Positions 35,066-44,178 of a stretch of 64,000 nucleotides of DNA are shown in pieces; position 1 is the stretch's first letter; every line of letters begins with the position of its first letter. Source of the stretch: Hyphococcus lacteus. Lineage in GTDB: Bacteria > Pseudomonadota > Alphaproteobacteria > Caulobacterales > Parvularculaceae. The position numbers and the translations under genes are program-made. The notes below the pieces were generated by a model, which was given only the letters and a program-made list of their open reading frames with translations, did no database searches and had not been told where the DNA came from. Where the stretch lies: positions 1,736,001 to 1,800,000 of the forward strand of contig NZ_JBEHZE010000001.1 of the NCBI RefSeq assembly GCF_041058985.1, in the 5' to 3' direction.

Positions 35066-36307
35066 TCAGACAAACATCGCACGTTTTTTAGCGAGCGCCG
35101 TTTGTTTAAGCAGCAGCGTCACGAGGGGCCGGGAGGTCACGCGCGCGGCGAATACACCAAACGCGACAGCAAGCGCGCCCGTGGTCAAGATCGCATCCTG
35201 CGCCATGATCGAGGGTGCATCGAGCAAAGAGATCAAGAAAAGTGCAGAGGCGGCACCTGGCGCACCACCGAACCAAGCGAGGAACATTTGGCTTTCGCGC
35301 GGGAGGGTGGTTTTCTTGAGCGAAGCCAATCGCGGACCCGCGCGCATGATGGTTACCGCCGCAGCGGCAAACAATACGGTTAAAAGATCGGCATTAAAGA
35401 TGCGGGTCGCCAGCAATAGACCAAATCCGAAATAGGCGATTGGCGCGACGTTCCGCTCGGCGATCCGGCGAAGGCGAACCCGCGTCGTGACCAACGCCAG
35501 TGATTGCTCGCCCCAAAGAAGGCCAGCCGCCGCAGCCGCGATAACGGGATGAGCGCCAATGAGTGGTGAAATAACAAAGGCCAGTACCCCCGCAAGTATC
35601 GCAAGAGCGCCCGCTTTCGACTTATATTTCAATTTGTTGCCGTAATGTGCTGCGGCAAGACCTAAAGAGCCACCGAGCGCAAATCCAAAAAGAAGGCTGC
35701 GTGATGCCTCAAATACAGGGGTCACTAGTGGCATCCCCTGAGGCGCAGCGGTGGCAACGGATTCGAGCAGAACTGCGATGGGAATGCCCAATGCGAGTAT
35801 GGCAGCACTTTCAAGCCGGACAGCAGCTTTTAAGGTGGCGGGGGCAGGTGCGCCCGTCACTGCGCGCCGATCAAACGCGGCACCGTTCAGAGTTAGCGCG
35901 CCAGCCAACAAGAAGGCAGCGCTGAGCGAAAGCTGAGGAACTAATATGAACGCAGCCAGCCCGCAAACGATCAAAAACAGTGGCGCGCCGCCAATGGTTA
36001 AACGGAACGATGCCGGGCAGACGCTGGCGAGTTTGGTGATGCGGAATTGGGCAGCAGCAGCAAAAGCGAGCATTGCCAATAATACGTCAGCGCCAGCGGC
36101 AACCCATTCGGACGGCATGAAGGGTGCGCCCGATGCGCGATAGGCAAGGGAGATTGCCGCACCGGTCAGCAGCATGAGCGCAGGCGCGCGCGCCACATTA
36201 TTCACCAATTTGGTGATGCCAATTTTGGGCCGGTTCAGAATCCAGAATGTCACGGCAAATAGGGCCGTAGCCAACATTAAAGTCATAGGGAACGTTTTGA
36301 CCGCCAT
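35066..36307 (-). CDS. CPA-type cation:proton antiporter-like membrane protein
   Basis: Integral membrane protein of 413 residues with about twelve hydrophobic segments and the overall look of NhaP/CPA1 exchangers. The segment where exchangers have a TDP motif and a downstream ND pair reads TLNGAAFDRR (139-148) and VRLESAAILALG (163-174): the Glu-Ser is kept but both key Asp motifs are missing. A positively charged FRxTxGGAPLFL and GGAPGAASALFL near the C-terminus are otherwise family-like. It could be a diverged exchanger with a different coupling site or a non-transporting relative. It is convergent with the kinase gene, with no spacer. Confidence 0.65.
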   Translation of the reverse strand: MAVKTFPMTLMLATALFAVTFWILNRPKIGITKLVNNVARAPALMLLTGAAISLAYRASGAPFMPSEWVAAGADVLLAMLAFAAAAQFRITKLASVCPASFRLTIGGAPLFLIVCGLAAFILVPQLSLSAAFLLAGALTLNGAAFDRRAVTGAPAPATLKAAVRLESAAILALGIPIAVLLESVATAAPQGMPLVTPVFEASRSLLFGFALGGSLGLAAAHYGNKLKYKSKAGALAILAGVLAFVISPLIGAHPVIAAAAAGLLWGEQSLALVTTRVRLRRIAERNVAPIAYFGFGLLLATRIFNADLLTVLFAAAAVTIMRAGPRLASLKKTTLPRESQMFLAWFGGAPGAASALFLISLLDAPSIMAQDAILTTGALAVAFGVFAARVTSRPLVTLLLKQTALAKKRAMFV

Positions 36308-36626
36308 TGTCGTTCGGCGCTACACAACTTCACCGAATCACTAATAGCGATAGTGGATTGATCCGACTGCAATTGCAAATTGAATTTTGGATAAGAAAGG
36401 CCGCATGCGGCCTAATTTTTTCCGCATCTTTTCCGCATAATTTTGAACATTAAGAAAACGCAATTCAAAATCATTCTTGATACCGGAAACCGTCATGCTG
36501 CCCAGCGGTGTCGGCGACACAGATTAGGTCGTACCATCCTAACACGGAAAAATATTTGGTGGATAGATATTCACGATCTTTTTTCTGCCCGTAACATCCT
36601 CGGCGTAAAACTAAGTTGAGGCTGTT
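36308..36626. other. Intergenic stretch with orphan terminator and promoter region
   Basis: A 319 bp A+T-rich spacer between the divergent antiporter-like and holin-like genes. It contains a plus-strand terminator at 36398-36421 and, right after it, two copies of TTTTCCGCAT in tandem (about 36417-36437). The right end supplies a GAGG ribosome site for the holin-like gene. No protein gene is visible. Confidence 0.5.
36398..36421 (+). terminator. Rho-independent terminator without an upstream gene
   Basis: Perfect palindrome AGGCCGCATGCGGCCT followed by AA and six T. A plus-strand terminator, although the gene on its left starts at 36307 and runs leftward, leaving only about 90 bp for a transcript unless it is antisense to that gene. 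Confidence 0.75.
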
Positions 36627-37184
36627 ATGTCAGACGGAAAAAACAAAAGCCGTATCAAGCGCGCCATTGCCGGGGTAGCACCGAGCCTTGCAACAGCATT
36701 AGGCGGGCCATTGGCTGGAGCGGCTGTTGCGCAATTATCGCGATTGATTTTTGGTGATGAAAATGTTGACGAAGAAACGCTTTCGAAAGCACTGGAAGAA
36801 GCGAACCCTGAAACGCTCTTGGCTATAAAAAAAGCTGAGCAGGAATTTCAAATTGCATTATCCGCAGCAAGCGTCGAAGCGCAACGTATAGACGCAGGAG
36901 ATCGCGCCGATGCGCGTGCGCGACAAGTTACGATGAACGATTGGACGCCATCAATTTTGGGCGCGTTTGTGATTATCGGTTTTTTTGTGGTGCTTGGTTT
37001 TATGGTCGCGCGAAAACTGCCGCCGGGCACGGAGACAGAGTTTTCAATCATGCTCGGTGCGCTGGCGACCATGACCGCAGCTGTGGTGAATTACTTTTTC
37101 GGTTCATCCGCTAGCTCGCGCGAAAAGACACATCTGATCGCATATCCTGCAAAGCCAAAAAACGATGACGTGGCAGTGAGGTGA
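36627..37184 (+). CDS. GTA-type holin (three transmembrane segments)
   Basis: Protein of 185 residues matching the pattern of the 'holin of 3TMs for gene-transfer release' family of alphaproteobacteria. The first segment is the hallmark APSLATALGGPLAGAAV (about 18-35), then an acidic coiled linker (45-100), then two clear spans (about 110-128 and 140-158). In Rhodobacter capsulatus the homologous protein releases gene transfer agent particles and lies apart from the structural GTA genes. Here no phage or GTA structural gene is near; a lytic transglycosylase is two genes downstream. GAGG precedes the ATG. Confidence 0.78.
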   Translation: MSDGKNKSRIKRAIAGVAPSLATALGGPLAGAAVAQLSRLIFGDENVDEETLSKALEEANPETLLAIKKAEQEFQIALSAASVEAQRIDAGDRADARARQVTMNDWTPSILGAFVIIGFFVVLGFMVARKLPPGTETEFSIMLGALATMTAAVVNYFFGSSASSREKTHLIAYPAKPKNDDVAVR

Positions 37185-37218
37185 CAAAGCGGCGTGCGAA
37201 GGACATAAGTTCAAAGTA

Positions 37219-38334
37219 ATGACAACAAAGAATTTTGACATTGCGATTATCGGCGGCGGCGTCATCGGCCTGGCGCTTGCGCGTGCGCTCCAAAAGAGTG
37301 ACGCGTCAATCGCGATCTTTGATGCGGGACGCGAAATTCCGCCCGCTAGTTTTGCGGCGGCGGGGATGTTGTCACCGTCATTTGAACTTGCTGATGGTAA
37401 CGCTGAAGTGGCCGAAGCACTTTATCGGTTCGGTGCATATTCTTTGTCGCGCTGGTCAGATTTTGCGGCGACACTCGAAGATGAAACCGGCGCGTCGATT
37501 GACTACCGCACCGACGGAACATTGGGTGTTGCGAATTCCACCGACGAGCTAGAAGCGTGGCGCGAACAAACAGATCGTGTTGCATCGCTTGGTGGTGATG
37601 TCGCGATGATCACCGGAGATGAAGCCCGCGCGTTAGAGCCTGCACTCGCGTCAACAATTATTGGTGCGATGCTCGCGCCAAAAGATGCGCAAGTTGATCC
37701 GCGGCGATTGATGGCGGCGCTCACAAAATCATTATGTGCGAAACAAATCACGGCGCGTATCACGACCGTAAAAAAAGACGGGCATTGCTATCACATCAAA
37801 GCCTCGGACGGCGAGGCGTTTAATGCGCGAACTGTGGTCTACGCGGGCGGCGCAGTTAGCGGCTTAGTCGCGAAGGAAATTGTCTTTCCGGTAAAAGGTG
37901 AAGCAACAGCGATTGGATTGAGTGAGGGCATCGTGCGGCGGGTCATCCGGCATCGCGATGCATATCTTTGCCCCAAAGCGGGTGGGCGAATGGTCATTGG
38001 CGCGAGTGAAATGCGTGGGCGTGATGATCTAGAAATTGATGCTTCGGCGATTGCGCACTTACGGACCAACGCGGCACTAATTGTGCCAGAAAGTGAAAAC
38101 GCAAAAGAGTTGGAGCGTTGGTCGGGGCTTCGCCCCGGTACGGCGGATGGTGCGCCGATATTAGGGCGAAACGCGGATGGCTGTTTCCTCGCACTTGGTC
38201 ATTACCGCAATGGCATCCTCCATACACCTGCCGCAACCGAGGCAATGGCCGCACTCATCCTGGGTAATACGCAAACACCAGAAATTGCTGCGGCGCTGCG
38301 CGCTTTTTCGCCGGACCGCTTAGTGACCACCTAA
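37219..38334 (+). CDS. thiO: Glycine oxidase / FAD-dependent amine oxidase ThiO
   Basis: FAD enzyme of 371 residues that oxidises glycine to iminoglycine, the sulfur-carrier partner substrate for thiazole synthesis. FAD-binding GGGVIGLALARAL is at residues 11-23; ASFAAAGMLSP is the FAD contact of the DAO family, and the C-terminal GLRPGTADGAPILGR ... GHYRNGILHTPA segment is characteristic of ThiO. The thiazole partners thiS and thiG lie about 11 kb away in this window, unlike many alphaproteobacteria where all three are together. It starts 34 bases after the holin-like gene. Confidence 0.86.
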   Translation: MTTKNFDIAIIGGGVIGLALARALQKSDASIAIFDAGREIPPASFAAAGMLSPSFELADGNAEVAEALYRFGAYSLSRWSDFAATLEDETGASIDYRTDGTLGVANSTDELEAWREQTDRVASLGGDVAMITGDEARALEPALASTIIGAMLAPKDAQVDPRRLMAALTKSLCAKQITARITTVKKDGHCYHIKASDGEAFNARTVVYAGGAVSGLVAKEIVFPVKGEATAIGLSEGIVRRVIRHRDAYLCPKAGGRMVIGASEMRGRDDLEIDASAIAHLRTNAALIVPESENAKELERWSGLRPGTADGAPILGRNADGCFLALGHYRNGILHTPAATEAMAALILGNTQTPEIAAALRAFSPDRLVTT

Positions 38335-38405
38335 CAACCCGTTAAAAATATGGTTAGCGCTTTATTGACAATTTAGCGCCAAATTATCGGCAAAAGAGGC
38401 TTTTC

Positions 38406-39230
38406 ATGACGACTGAAATCGCTGCCAATGCGACCTCCGGGGCTGCGCTTGTAACGGGCGCCGTTAAGCGCGCCAGTGCGTCTACCGGTACGGGCTTTGA
38501 TTTCTTGATGAAAATGGCAGCCCGTGAAAGCGGGTTTGACCCGAATGCAAAAGCCAAAACATCAAGCGCTTCGGGCCTTTTTCAATTCATTGAACAAACT
38601 TGGCTGTCCACCGTTAAAAAATATGGTGGCGAACACGGCATGGCATCATCGGCGAATGCAATCACGAAAAATGCCAATGGTCGATACGAAGTGACAGATC
38701 CTGCCGCGCGTGAAAAGATTTTGAACATGCGTTTCGACGCCGATGCCGCGTCGGCTATGGCGGGCGAGTTGGCCAATGAAAACAAATCTATGTTGGAAAC
38801 GCGGTTAGGCCGCGCAGTTTCCAGTGCCGATCTTTATACGGCGCATTTTCTAGGACCTTCAGGGGCGGTCAAACTTTTGTCTGCCGCATCAAATGCGAAA
38901 GCAGCAGATCTTTTGCCACAGGCGGCGAGCGCTAATCGTAACGTGTTCTATGATGGCAACCGCCCAAAGACCGTGGGTGAAGTTGCGGCTTCTATCGCCC
39001 GCTCGATGGGCGGCGAAACACCGATTGCACCCGAAGGGATAACCCCAAAAGCGCCTGAAACGCCGGTCAAGCGTTATGCTGGACAGATTTTTGATGCTTT
39101 CACCACGCCCGCGCCCCAACGCCAAGTGCCGTCGGGTCTTAGTGCGATGGCAATGGCCGTTCTTGATGCGCTCGATCCGACAGCAATGCGTTCGGACCGT
39201 AGTGAGCGCGATAAAGGCGATTTTCGCTAG
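38406..39230 (+). CDS. SLT-type lytic transglycosylase domain protein
   Basis: Protein of 274 residues with an N-terminal SLT-like peptidoglycan lyase domain: catalytic Glu41 in AARESGFDPNAKAKTSSASGLFQFI, the ES...GLxQF pattern of soluble lytic transglycosylases, followed by a helical segment ending LYTAHFLGPSGAVKLL (typical of the alphaproteobacterial SLT group, some members of which act in flagellar assembly). The C-terminal third is Pro/Thr-rich and probably disordered. No signal peptide is visible, which fits flagellar, phage or holin-dependent export. AGAGG lies six bases upstream of the ATG. Convergent with the pentapeptide gene. Confidence 0.83.
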   Translation: MTTEIAANATSGAALVTGAVKRASASTGTGFDFLMKMAARESGFDPNAKAKTSSASGLFQFIEQTWLSTVKKYGGEHGMASSANAITKNANGRYEVTDPAAREKILNMRFDADAASAMAGELANENKSMLETRLGRAVSSADLYTAHFLGPSGAVKLLSAASNAKAADLLPQAASANRNVFYDGNRPKTVGEVAASIARSMGGETPIAPEGITPKAPETPVKRYAGQIFDAFTTPAPQRQVPSGLSAMAMAVLDALDPTAMRSDRSERDKGDFR

Positions 39231-39233
39231 CGC

Positions 39234-40082
39234 TTAACAGCGCGGCGCGGTTAAGCCATCGGGAAGTTTCGTCTCGCCATCAATGCAAGATTTTTGCAAC
39301 TGTTCCGATGTCAGATTAACGGCACCAGAAATATCAGCACCATAAAACTGCGCGCCCGATAAATCAGCCGCTTTCATATCTGCGCCTGCGAAACTGCTTT
39401 TGTGGAGCTTTGCATTAATGAACCGCACGCCGGTCAGGTTCGCACCATTAAAATCGGCGTTTTTAGCCTCGGTACCAACAAAGGCTGCGCCCGCACTATA
39501 GGCTGCACGAAAGTCTGCGCCGTTTAGCTTTGCGCCAGAAAAACTAGAGAAGGAGAGGTCAGTCCCGACAAATAATGAATCGGTGAAATCCCCCGCGCGG
39601 GCTTTGGCTTCGCGCAGTTCTGCACCGGAAAAATCAGCGCCAATAAACATTGCTGCCGTTAGGTTGGCTTTTGCCATGCGCGCACCGTTGAAATTGGTCG
39701 TCTCGCCACTGGCACCTTCGAGGCTGGTATCATCGAGAAGCGCGCCGTTGAATTGCGCTTCGGTTAGTGATGCGCCCGCGAAGTTGTTTTTTGGAAGGTC
39801 TAAATTTGAAAATACTGCGCCGGTCAGGTCTTGCATACTGTGACCGACATTTTTGCGGTTGTTCTTATTACCTGACAGTGACGGCAATTTTATGCCGTTG
39901 CGTTCCAGCACTGAACTGATTTCCGGGCCGATATTCTCAGCATGGGTCAGCGGTTTGGCGATTTCCTTGCCGATATCCATCACCGGGTTCGGCTTTTTAT
40001 AAGCTTTCGAACCAGGCGTGATCGTTGTTACTAGCGACATCACGGCAATCATCAACAGGATAATGAGCGCAACCAGTTTCAT
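39234..40082 (-). CDS. Pentapeptide-repeat protein with N-terminal membrane anchor
   Basis: Protein of 282 residues: one N-terminal span (about 3-20), a short linker, then about 30 pentapeptide repeats of the A(D/N)LxX type forming a right-handed beta-helix (for example ANLTAAMFIGADFSGAEL). The end CIDGETKLPDGL...C is a cap shared by many alphaproteobacterial members. The beta-helix would sit in the periplasm or be cytoplasmic depending on anchor orientation; function unknown. ATG at 40082 is preferred over 40103 because GGAG precedes it. Confidence 0.85.
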   Translation of the reverse strand: MKLVALIILLMIAVMSLVTTITPGSKAYKKPNPVMDIGKEIAKPLTHAENIGPEISSVLERNGIKLPSLSGNKNNRKNVGHSMQDLTGAVFSNLDLPKNNFAGASLTEAQFNGALLDDTSLEGASGETTNFNGARMAKANLTAAMFIGADFSGAELREAKARAGDFTDSLFVGTDLSFSSFSGAKLNGADFRAAYSAGAAFVGTEAKNADFNGANLTGVRFINAKLHKSSFAGADMKAADLSGAQFYGADISGAVNLTSEQLQKSCIDGETKLPDGLTAPRC

Positions 40083-40197
40083 TCGTCGTCGTCTCCAGAC
40101 CATTATCGGGACCAGAGTTTAGCGCGCAGGACGTCAAAGATCGCTTAAGGATGATATTTCAATTTATTGTGCCAGAATAGGACAAAGAAGTTATGAT

Positions 40198-43100
40198 TTA
40201 AGAACAACCCGTTGATGTGCCACAGCTTTCGCATTTCAAACACGCACCGTTCCGGACCATCGTGAACTGGCCGCAATCAGGGCAGGCGTCGCCTTCGTAA
40301 CCTTTGATGCGGGCGTCCTGTCGTGCTTCCTGCTGGGTGTTGCTTCGTGGGGTGGCAAGAACGCCCCGCGGCGCTTTTTGATTGACCGCGTCGGCTAGCT
40401 TGGCAACTTGCGCTTCAATTTCCGGAGCGCTCTCGGCGCGGACGGGTTCTTCCGCGTCTGTATCGATATCGGTAGCGTCGTTTTGGTTGTTTTCGTTACT
40501 TGGTTGACGGTTGCCGCTCTCGTTGGCGGAACTGCGTAACCGGTCAAAATCGCCACCGCGTAGGATCACGAGATTATCAGTCACCGTCGAGCGAGAAAAA
40601 CCTTTGGAGATAAGTTTAGTGGCATCCGCTTGGGTTTTCTCTTGGTTGACGCCGCGCCCGATCGCATCGACCGCGGATTCTTCGGGGTTCACATGTGCAA
40701 GGTCGGTTCGCCCGAGATAGGAGATCGCAAGTTCGCGGAAGATATAATCCAATATCGAAGTGGCATTTTTTATCTGGTCATTGCCTTGAACTGGACCAGA
40801 GGGGTCAAAGCGCGTGAATACATAAGCGTCCACAAACTCTTCGAGCGGGACACCATATTGAAGGCCCAATGAAACAGCGATGGCAAAGTTATTCATCAGT
40901 GAGCGGAAGGCTGCACCTTCTTTGTGCATGTCAATGAACAATTCGCCCAGTTCACCGTCGTCGAATTCGCCTGTATGAAGGTAGACTTTATGACCGCCAA
41001 CGATTGCTTTTTGGATATATCCCTTGCGCCGGTCGGGGAGGCGCCGCCGGCCAGGTGTACGTTCGATGATGCGTTCGACGATGCGCTCCGCAACAACCTT
41101 AGATTTCTGGGCTGAAGGCGCTGACATCAGTTCTTCTTCAAATGCGATGTCATCTTCTTCGTCCTCGCTATCACTTGCGAGTAGCGCTGAGGACAATGGC
41201 TGGGATAGTTTTGATCCATCGCGGTAAAGCGCGATAGATTTAAGGCCCATCTGCCATGCGAGCATATAGCTTTGTGCGCAATCGCCGATGCTTGCGTGAT
41301 GGGGCAGGTTGACGGTTTTCGATATCGCCCCGGAGATAAATGGTTGAGCGGCAGCCATCATTTTCAGGTGCGCTTCAACCGAAAGCGAACGCGTGCCGAT
41401 GCGGCCACACGGGGTCGCACAGTCAAACACAGGGTAATGTTCTAACTTTAGGTGCGGCGCGCTTTCGACCGTCATAGCGCCACAGCAATAAATATTAGCT
41501 TGGTGAATTTCCTCGTCGGAGAACCCTAAAAACCGCAGAACTTCATAGCCTGTCGCGCCAAGTTGTGATGTGTGAAGGCCCAAGACATGAACACAGAAAT
41601 CTTCGCCGAGGGCTTGGGGCGTGAATGCGTAGGTCAGGTCGAATGTTGTTTTTAAACGGTCTTCGAGGGCTTTGATATGGCGATCTTCAAACCCTTCGCG
41701 GCGCAGGTCGTCAAGGCTAAACCCGGGTGCATCTTCTAAGGTGCCGCGTCCGGCGGCATAAAACCCAATGTCCGAGATTTGGCCGTCGCTATAGCCAAGT
41801 GACTTTAGCGCTGCGGGTACGGATCGGTTGACGATCTTCAACATCCCGCCGCCGGCAAGCTTTTTGAATTTAACCAGCGCAAAATCAGGCTCAATGCCGG
41901 TCGTGTCGCAATCCATGATCAGCCCGATGGTGCCGGTCGGTGCAACCACGCTAACTTGGGCATTGCGGAACCCGTTGATGGCACCAAGCTCATAAGCTTC
42001 GTTCCAGACACGGCGCGAGGCTTGGGTTAACTCATCCCAAGGACAGGCATTCGCATCGAATAGAACAGGTTCAACATCAAGCGCTTCAAATTCACCGCCA
42101 ATCGCGGTGCCAACACAGGCGCGGCGATGATTGCGTAAAACGCGCATCATCGCGTCACGATTTTGTTGGTACTTTGCAAAAGGCCCGACAGCAGATGCCA
42201 TTTCGGCTGATGCGCGATAGGCCGAACCGGTCATCAGTGCTGAAATACCGGCGGCGACGGCGCGCGCATTTTCACTGTCATAGGCAAGCCCCGATGACAT
42301 AAGCAAGCCACCAAGATTGGCAAAGCCAAGACCAAGTGTACGGTAGTCAAATGAGCGACGAGCGATTTCCTGCGATGGGTATTGCGCCATCATCACAGAA
42401 ATTTCGAGCGTCAAAGTCCATAACCGGCAGGCATGTTCAAACCGTTCGGCATCAAACCCGGTTTCAGTGCCGAATTTTAGAAGATTGATCGACGCAAGGT
42501 TACATGCGGTATCATCGAGGAACATATATTCCGAACACGGATTCGATGCACGTATGTCACCGCCAGCGGGGCAGGTGTGCCACGCATTAATTGTGTCGTG
42601 AAATTGAACGCCGGGATCAGCGCATGTCCATGCGGCTGTGCAAATAGAGCCCCATAAATCGCGCGCCTGAACGGTTTTGACCGTTGTTCCGTCGGTTCGG
42701 CGCGTAAGTTGCCATGGCGTATCTTCATTGACTGCATTCAGGAAATGATCGGTTACGCGAATGGAGTTATTCGCATTTTGACCAGAAACTGTTCGATAGC
42801 TTTCTGAATCCCAATCAAGATCATAGGTATCGAGTTCAATTTCGCGAAACCCTTGTCGAGCGAAATCAATGACCCGCCGAATTGAAGCGTCCGGCACAAA
42901 AGCTTTTTTTGCATCCTTGACGGCGGTTTTCAGCGTGGTGTTCTTTTTTGCATCAAACCGAGTTTCGTCATCATCGCTAATCCAACAAGCATCGAGTATT
43001 TTGGGTAAGTGTTTTGCGAGCGTTTTTGATCCGGAAACGAGCGCCGCAACTTTTTCTTCTTCGCGAATTTTCCAAGAAACGAAATCTTCAACATCCGGGT

Positions 43101-43959
43101 GATCGACATCGACAACGACCATCTTGGCCGCTCGGCGCGTTGTGCCGCCAGATTTAACGGCACCGGCAGCGGCATCACCGACCTTGAGAAAACTCAAAAG
43201 GCCAGAGCTTTTCCCCCCGCTCGAAAGCGGTTCGTCAGCACCGCGAATGTTTGAAAAATTTGTGCCTGACCCCGAGCCATATTTGAACAAAAGTGCTTCG
43301 CGCTTCCACAAATCCATGACGCCGCCATCACCGGTCAACGTGTCATCTACGGATTGAATGAAGCATGCGTGCGGCTGGGGCCGCTCATAGGCGCTTTCAG
43401 ATTCGGTCAAAAGACCTGAGCTATGATCCACATAGTAATGACCCTGGCCGGCGGCATCTATCCCGTAGGCCCAATGCAAACCGGTGTTGAACCATTGCGG
43501 ACTGTTCGGTGCTGCCACCTGCATGGCGAGCATCGCCCGCATCTCATCGAGATAGGCACGCGCACCGTCCTCGTTATCGAAATAGCCGCCCTTCCAGCCC
43601 CAATAGGTCCACGCACCGGCCATCCGTTCGAAGACTTGTTTGGCTGAGGTTTCCGAACTGTAGCGTTCTTCAGCGGGAAGTTTCGCGAGTGCGGCAATGT
43701 CGGGCATTGAGCGCTGAAGGAAGTCGGGGATGCCTTTTTCCCGAACTTTTTTCGTTTTTGCGGGAACGCCAGCTTTTCGGAGATATTTTTGGGCCAAAAT
43801 GTCGACAGCAGTCTGGCTCCAGTCCTTGGGAACCTCCAGATCACGCATTTCAAAGATGATTTCGCCAGAAATTGAGCGAATCTCGGAATCCGCCCGCCGA
43901 AAGACAATCGTGCCATAGGGCGCGCTGGTCTTGTCGGAATATCGCCGGTCGATCCGCAT
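40198..43959 (-). CDS. nrdJ: Adenosylcobalamin-dependent ribonucleotide reductase (class II)
   Basis: Enzyme of 1253 residues that reduces ribonucleotides to deoxyribonucleotides using B12, giving oxygen-independent DNA precursor synthesis. Landmarks: PNSPQWFNTGL near residue 150, the first redox Cys in PHACFIQSVDDT, the active-site NPCSEYMFLDDTACNLASINL, PTGTIGLIMDCDTTGIEPD, and a C-terminal CPDCG...CLKCESCGTSTGCS that carries the shuttle and zinc-binding cysteines. The region about 1040-1180 is the acidic extension found in alphaproteobacterial NrdJ. No class I nrdA/nrdB is in the window. A possible NrdR box lies just upstream. Confidence 0.96.
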   Translation of the reverse strand: MRIDRRYSDKTSAPYGTIVFRRADSEIRSISGEIIFEMRDLEVPKDWSQTAVDILAQKYLRKAGVPAKTKKVREKGIPDFLQRSMPDIAALAKLPAEERYSSETSAKQVFERMAGAWTYWGWKGGYFDNEDGARAYLDEMRAMLAMQVAAPNSPQWFNTGLHWAYGIDAAGQGHYYVDHSSGLLTESESAYERPQPHACFIQSVDDTLTGDGGVMDLWKREALLFKYGSGSGTNFSNIRGADEPLSSGGKSSGLLSFLKVGDAAAGAVKSGGTTRRAAKMVVVDVDHPDVEDFVSWKIREEEKVAALVSGSKTLAKHLPKILDACWISDDDETRFDAKKNTTLKTAVKDAKKAFVPDASIRRVIDFARQGFREIELDTYDLDWDSESYRTVSGQNANNSIRVTDHFLNAVNEDTPWQLTRRTDGTTVKTVQARDLWGSICTAAWTCADPGVQFHDTINAWHTCPAGGDIRASNPCSEYMFLDDTACNLASINLLKFGTETGFDAERFEHACRLWTLTLEISVMMAQYPSQEIARRSFDYRTLGLGFANLGGLLMSSGLAYDSENARAVAAGISALMTGSAYRASAEMASAVGPFAKYQQNRDAMMRVLRNHRRACVGTAIGGEFEALDVEPVLFDANACPWDELTQASRRVWNEAYELGAINGFRNAQVSVVAPTGTIGLIMDCDTTGIEPDFALVKFKKLAGGGMLKIVNRSVPAALKSLGYSDGQISDIGFYAAGRGTLEDAPGFSLDDLRREGFEDRHIKALEDRLKTTFDLTYAFTPQALGEDFCVHVLGLHTSQLGATGYEVLRFLGFSDEEIHQANIYCCGAMTVESAPHLKLEHYPVFDCATPCGRIGTRSLSVEAHLKMMAAAQPFISGAISKTVNLPHHASIGDCAQSYMLAWQMGLKSIALYRDGSKLSQPLSSALLASDSEDEEDDIAFEEELMSAPSAQKSKVVAERIVERIIERTPGRRRLPDRRKGYIQKAIVGGHKVYLHTGEFDDGELGELFIDMHKEGAAFRSLMNNFAIAVSLGLQYGVPLEEFVDAYVFTRFDPSGPVQGNDQIKNATSILDYIFRELAISYLGRTDLAHVNPEESAVDAIGRGVNQEKTQADATKLISKGFSRSTVTDNLVILRGGDFDRLRSSANESGNRQPSNENNQNDATDIDTDAEEPVRAESAPEIEAQVAKLADAVNQKAPRGVLATPRSNTQQEARQDARIKGYEGDACPDCGQFTMVRNGACLKCESCGTSTGCS

Positions 43960-43993
43960 TTTTTCACCTTATCTGGGCCATTTGGCCTCGGGG

Positions 43994-44009
43994 ACCCTAA
44001 ATATAGTCA
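43994..44009. promoter_or_regulatory. Possible NrdR box upstream of nrdJ
   Basis: The sequence ACCCTAAATATAGTCA matches 12 of 16 positions of the NrdR-box consensus (ACACTATATATAGTGT), about 35 bases upstream of the nrdJ start. NrdR boxes come in pairs; only a weak second match is seen about 30 bases nearer the gene (around 43964-43979). A candidate only. Confidence 0.3.
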
Positions 44010-44178
44010 TTCACCCCCGTTGGCTCCACCCGTTTTCGCCTGATTTCAAGGGGAAATGAGTTAATTCAGCTTAGTTGCACCTGTGGCGCGGTGGTCTATT
44101 GCCCGACTAGGCAACGGGCGCCATATTCGCGCCGCGAGAGGCGGCTATAAAGGTCGCAAAAGAATTCGGGATATCCGC

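Noticed and set aside
38345..38370. CtrA-like site (TTAA and GTTAG spaced by about 7-8 bases) before the lytic transglycosylase
   Set aside because: Spacing and second half-site deviate from TTAA-N7-TTAA; not strong enough to call without conservation data.
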